Below the pieces are notes generated by a model. It was not told where the DNA came from, ran no database searches, and was given only the letters and a program-made list of their open reading frames with translations. Shown here piece after piece: positions 7,056 to 8,415 of a stretch of 8,415 nt of DNA. Positions within the stretch are counted from its first letter, which is position 1. Each line of letters begins with the position of its first letter. This DNA is from an uncultured Collinsella sp. (GTDB taxonomy: Bacteria; Actinomycetota; Coriobacteriia; Coriobacteriales; Coriobacteriaceae). The stretch is from contig CABUSL010000093.1 in the NCBI GenBank assembly GCA_902494295.1, positions 1 to 8,415 of the forward strand. The letters run 5' to 3'. The translations under genes were made by a program, and so were the position numbers.

Positions 7056-7106
7056 AGACAGCAAAAGGGGCCGAGAATCGCTTCCCAGCCCCTTTTGCTG
7101 TCTTTT
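7056..7106 (+). terminator. Intrinsic terminator of walJ, shared with convergent hsp20
   Basis: A perfect 15-bp stem (7057-7071 with 7088-7102, extended by one A-T pair) around a 16-nt loop is followed by TTTT and an A+T-rich stretch. It begins 9 nt after the walJ stop. On the minus strand no T-run follows the full stem, but a shorter GGGGC/GCCCC hairpin followed by TTTT could end hsp20 transcription, so bidirectional use is plausible. Confidence 0.92.
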
Positions 7107-7129
7107 AATAGCGCAGAACACCAACGAAG

Positions 7130-7561
7130 TTAGTCGATGGAGATCTTCGTAACGTTCTTCTTCTCGACGATCTTGGGAACCGTAACGGTCAGGATGCCGT
7201 CAGCGTACTTAGCCGAGAGGCCCTCGCTCGAAGCGTCCTTTAGATACACGCCACGCGTCGCGCTGTACGAGCTGAACTCCTTCTGCAGGAAGTTCTTGTC
7301 CTCGTTCTCCTCGTCTTCCTCGACATTCACGCTAATGGACAGACGGCCCTCATTGAGCTCGACATCGATATCGTCCTTGGCGACACCGGTCAGATAGGCC
7401 TTGACCTCATAGCCGTCGCCCTTATCCTCAACGTCAACGGGAAACGCCTTGGAAGCAATCGAGTTGTTTGCAAGGTCGGTCATATCATCAAACAGATCGA
7501 ACAGCGAGCTAGCAGAAGGACGAACGCCAAAAACCGAACGATAAGGAACCATGCTTGCCAT
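7130..7561 (-). CDS. hsp20: Small heat-shock protein, Hsp20/alpha-crystallin family
   Basis: The 143-residue product is an ATP-independent holdase that forms oligomers and binds unfolding proteins in the cytosol. A short N-terminal arm (MASMVPYRSVFGVRP, then SLFDLFDDM) leads into the alpha-crystallin domain from about residue 40 (FPVDVEDKGDGYEVKAYLTG), an acidic loop EEDEENEDK (81-89), and the closing family motif YADGILTVTVPK (119-130). The tail ends KISID, with ISI at 140-142 fitting the I-x-I motif that docks into neighbouring subunits. Length is typical. ATG at 7561 is preferred over an in-frame ATG at 7639: it has AAAGGAG 8 nt upstream, and the intervening frame covers the A+T-rich control region. 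Upstream repeats and a possible SD-masking hairpin hint at heat control. It is convergent with walJ and divergent from the membrane-anchored protein gene. Confidence 0.95.
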   Translation of the reverse strand: MASMVPYRSVFGVRPSASSLFDLFDDMTDLANNSIASKAFPVDVEDKGDGYEVKAYLTGVAKDDIDVELNEGRLSISVNVEEDEENEDKNFLQKEFSSYSATRGVYLKDASSEGLSAKYADGILTVTVPKIVEKKNVTKISID

Positions 7562-7567
7562 GTTTAC

Positions 7568-7584
7568 CACTCCTTTTAGGACTG
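7568..7584 (-). promoter_or_regulatory. Possible SD-masking hairpin in the hsp20 leader
   Basis: In the minus-strand RNA, TCCT (7581-7578) can pair with AGGA (7574-7571) of the Shine-Dalgarno across a 3-nt loop. After a G-G mismatch (7582/7570), two more pairs form (7583-7569, 7584-7568). The stem is short and imperfect, as in some RNA thermometers, but could easily be chance. Confidence 0.25.
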
Positions 7585-7605
7585 CCGAGCCATCTTCTAG
7601 GTGAC

Positions 7606-7656
7606 TGGGACTTCTTTTGACGCTCTTATATATGCCCACACAGTGCTTATATATAC
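7606..7656. promoter_or_regulatory. Repeat cluster upstream of hsp20 (candidate operator/promoter zone)
   Basis: CTTATATATGC (7625-7635) and CTTATATATAC (7646-7656) are direct repeats exactly 21 bp apart, two helical turns. The related reversed sequence TATAAGC occurs at 7687-7693. Next to them on the minus strand, CGTCAAA-AGA-AGTCCCA (7622-7606) resembles a degenerate CtsR-type heptad pair. No CIRCE (TTAGCACTC-N9-GAGTGCTAA) or HspR-associated (CTTGAGT-N7-ACTCAAG) repeat is present. The hsp20 promoter presumably lies in this A+T-rich stretch, but no clear -35/-10 pair was found. Confidence 0.4.
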
Positions 7657-7732
7657 ATCGACTATAAAGTTTTTTGAGTCCAGTACTATAAGCATATCTA
7701 AGCGTGTATGACTCAGGTTTTAGTAAGGTTAA

Positions 7733-7768
7733 GGTTCTTTGAACCAGAGCTTAAATAACGAGTATGTT
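7733..7768 (+). promoter_or_regulatory. Candidate promoter for the leader ORF and 155-residue protein gene
   Basis: TTGAAC (7739-7744), an 18-bp spacer and TATGTT (7763-7768) form a plausible sigma-70-type promoter, with transcription starting near 7775, about 22 nt before the leader ORF. The -35 box is embedded in the inverted repeat GGTTC-TTT-GAACC (7733-7745), itself preceded by tandem AAGGTT copies (7725-7736), so it may be an operator. Confidence 0.45.
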
Positions 7769-7796
7769 CGCAGCTACAAATAACAAGGGGCTTACA

Positions 7797-7829
7797 ATGA
7801 GCGCGTACACGTTGTTGGTAACGAGCTAA
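7797..7829 (+). CDS. Short leader ORF (10 codons) upstream of the membrane-anchored protein gene
   Basis: ATG at 7797 opens a frame encoding MSAYTLLVTS and ends at TAA 7827-7829. It has a better ribosome site (AAGGGG at 7785-7790, 6-nt spacing) than the larger gene behind it. Its stop overlaps that gene's AAAGGG (7828-7833) and lies 8 nt before its ATG, in a different frame. This fits a leader peptide or termination-reinitiation arrangement. No run of one amino acid suggesting attenuation is present. Whether it is translated is inference. Confidence 0.45.
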   Translation: MSAYTLLVTS

Positions 7830-7837
7830 AGGGCATC

Positions 7838-8305
7838 ATGGACGACCAAAACCAGAACAAAATGTTTATGCCGACGCAGGGGGAAGATACGTCCACGCAG
7901 CCGCCACGGTTCCATCGCCCCCACATCTCGCAAGAGCCCATTAATGATCCGGAGCCCGAGTATGTGACGAGAAATCGATATCAAACACTCGAGGATGCCC
8001 AAACGGGACGTAAACATATGGGCGTCGCCTCGGGAGACCCTGTATATCTGAAAGATGCACCGTTATCAAAAAACAGCGCAGCTAGTGATGAGCCACTGAA
8101 AGCATCCGCCGCTCATCAACAAAGAGGTCCTCGACCAAAGCAAACCTTAACGCATTCGGCTCGTTATCTCGAGACGCCAAAACAAGGAAAATCGATCTTC
8201 GTTTCGTCAAGTAAACGACGCAAGCAGCATCGACTGACAATCCTGCTTTTGATCATTGTGGCCGTAGCGGTTGCCCTTGTTATTCGATTTAACTTCTTTA
8301 AATAA
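7838..8305 (+). CDS. Unrecognised 155-residue protein with C-terminal membrane anchor
   Basis: I do not recognise the family. About 125 hydrophilic residues rich in Gln, Pro, Lys, Arg and Ser come first, with no cysteine and no enzymatic motif. They include a PPRFHRPHI patch (22-30), a NDPEPEYVTRNRYQTLEDAQTGRKH stretch (36-60) and GDPVYLKDAP (66-75), and look largely disordered. A basic cluster KRRKQHR (126-132) then precedes a single hydrophobic segment (133-149, LTILLLIIVAVAVALVI) and a six-residue tail. The positive charges predict a cytoplasmic N-terminus, i.e. a tail-anchored topology. AAAGGG stands only 4 nt before the ATG, so translation may depend on the leader ORF just upstream. Its 3' third is A+T-richer than tilS or ftsH. 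It is divergent from hsp20. The intact frame, ribosome site and coherent topology support a real gene. Confidence 0.75.
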   Translation: MDDQNQNKMFMPTQGEDTSTQPPRFHRPHISQEPINDPEPEYVTRNRYQTLEDAQTGRKHMGVASGDPVYLKDAPLSKNSAASDEPLKASAAHQQRGPRPKQTLTHSARYLETPKQGKSIFVSSSKRRKQHRLTILLLIIVAVAVALVIRFNFFK

Positions 8306-8369
8306 AGGCTCAATACCAAAAACGATAAGATCGTCTGGTGTAATAGAGTCATTTACGCCCAATAAACGC
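8306..8369. other. Gap after the membrane-anchored protein gene
   Basis: These 64 bp hold no gene. A small inverted repeat ACGAT-AAG-ATCGT lies near 8319-8331 without a T-run, too weak to call a terminator. Confidence 0.4.
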
Positions 8370-8397
8370 AAAAAAGGGGAGGCCGCGAGGCCTCCCC
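8370..8397 (-). terminator. Intrinsic terminator, best read leftward for a gene beyond the right edge
   Basis: GGGGAGGCC (8376-8384) pairs with GGCCTCCCC (8389-8397) around a GCGA tetraloop. On the minus strand the stem is followed by six Ts (8375-8370), giving a strong terminator for a convergent gene outside the window. On the plus strand only CTTCTC follows, so termination of the 155-residue protein gene would be weaker. Confidence 0.85.
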
Positions 8398-8415
8398 CTT
8401 CTCAGTTCAAGCGTA

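Noticed and set aside
7662..7716. HspR-type (HAIR) operator near hsp20
   Set aside because: ACTCAAA and ACTCAGG half-sites exist, but no CTTGAGT partner at 7-bp spacing was found.
1..8415. CRISPR array, tRNA/rRNA genes, IS element or phage genes
   Set aside because: Reading both strands showed no regularly spaced direct repeats, no cloverleaf-like segment in the gaps, and no transposase or integrase motif. Gaps are short and explained by promoters, terminators and the one palindrome.

Overview
The window looks like a chromosomal segment of a moderately G+C-rich actinobacterium of the class Coriobacteriia, most likely Collinsella or a close relative. This is inferred from the protein flavour of TilS, HPRT and FtsH and from the gene order; no 16S or marker comparison was possible. 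Nearly everything is housekeeping. No phage, CRISPR array, rRNA, tRNA or transposase gene was seen.

Layout from left to right. (1) Positions 1-1655, minus strand: a YcdX-type PHP-domain phosphohydrolase cut by the left edge, preceded in transcription by a class I/II PLP aminotransferase. The 165 bp between them carry a near-match to the ParB-binding site parS. (2) Positions 1656-1844: a gap holding a perfect 25-bp inverted repeat (a REPIN/MITE-like palindrome) and the intrinsic terminator of ftsH. (3) Positions 1845-6189, minus strand: the conserved cluster tilS -> hpt -> ftsH. It covers tRNA-Ile2 lysidine synthase, hypoxanthine phosphoribosyltransferase and the membrane AAA+ protease. hpt and ftsH are 1 nt apart. 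tilS and hpt are separated by 147 bp containing a strong palindrome over a possible promoter. (4) Positions 6190-7106, plus strand: a YycJ/WalJ-type metallo-beta-lactamase-fold nuclease, divergent from tilS across 48 bp and ending in a strong terminator. (5) Positions 7130-7561, minus strand: a small heat-shock protein (Hsp20). (6) Positions 7562-7837: an A+T-rich divergent control region with several repeats. (7) Positions 7797-8305, plus strand: a 10-codon leader ORF followed by an unrecognised 155-residue protein with a C-terminal membrane anchor. (8) Positions 8370-8397: a terminator hairpin, best read on the minus strand, probably ending a gene beyond the right edge.

Functionally, tilS-hpt-ftsH joins decoding fidelity, purine salvage and membrane protein quality control in one transcription direction, an arrangement also known near the origin in Bacillus. 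WalJ and Hsp20 add DNA maintenance and protein protection. The less explained parts are the palindromic element (1715-1776), the parS-like site (433-448), the tilS-hpt palindrome (4569-4599), and the hsp20/tail-anchored-protein control region with its leader ORF. I found no convincing new multi-gene system.
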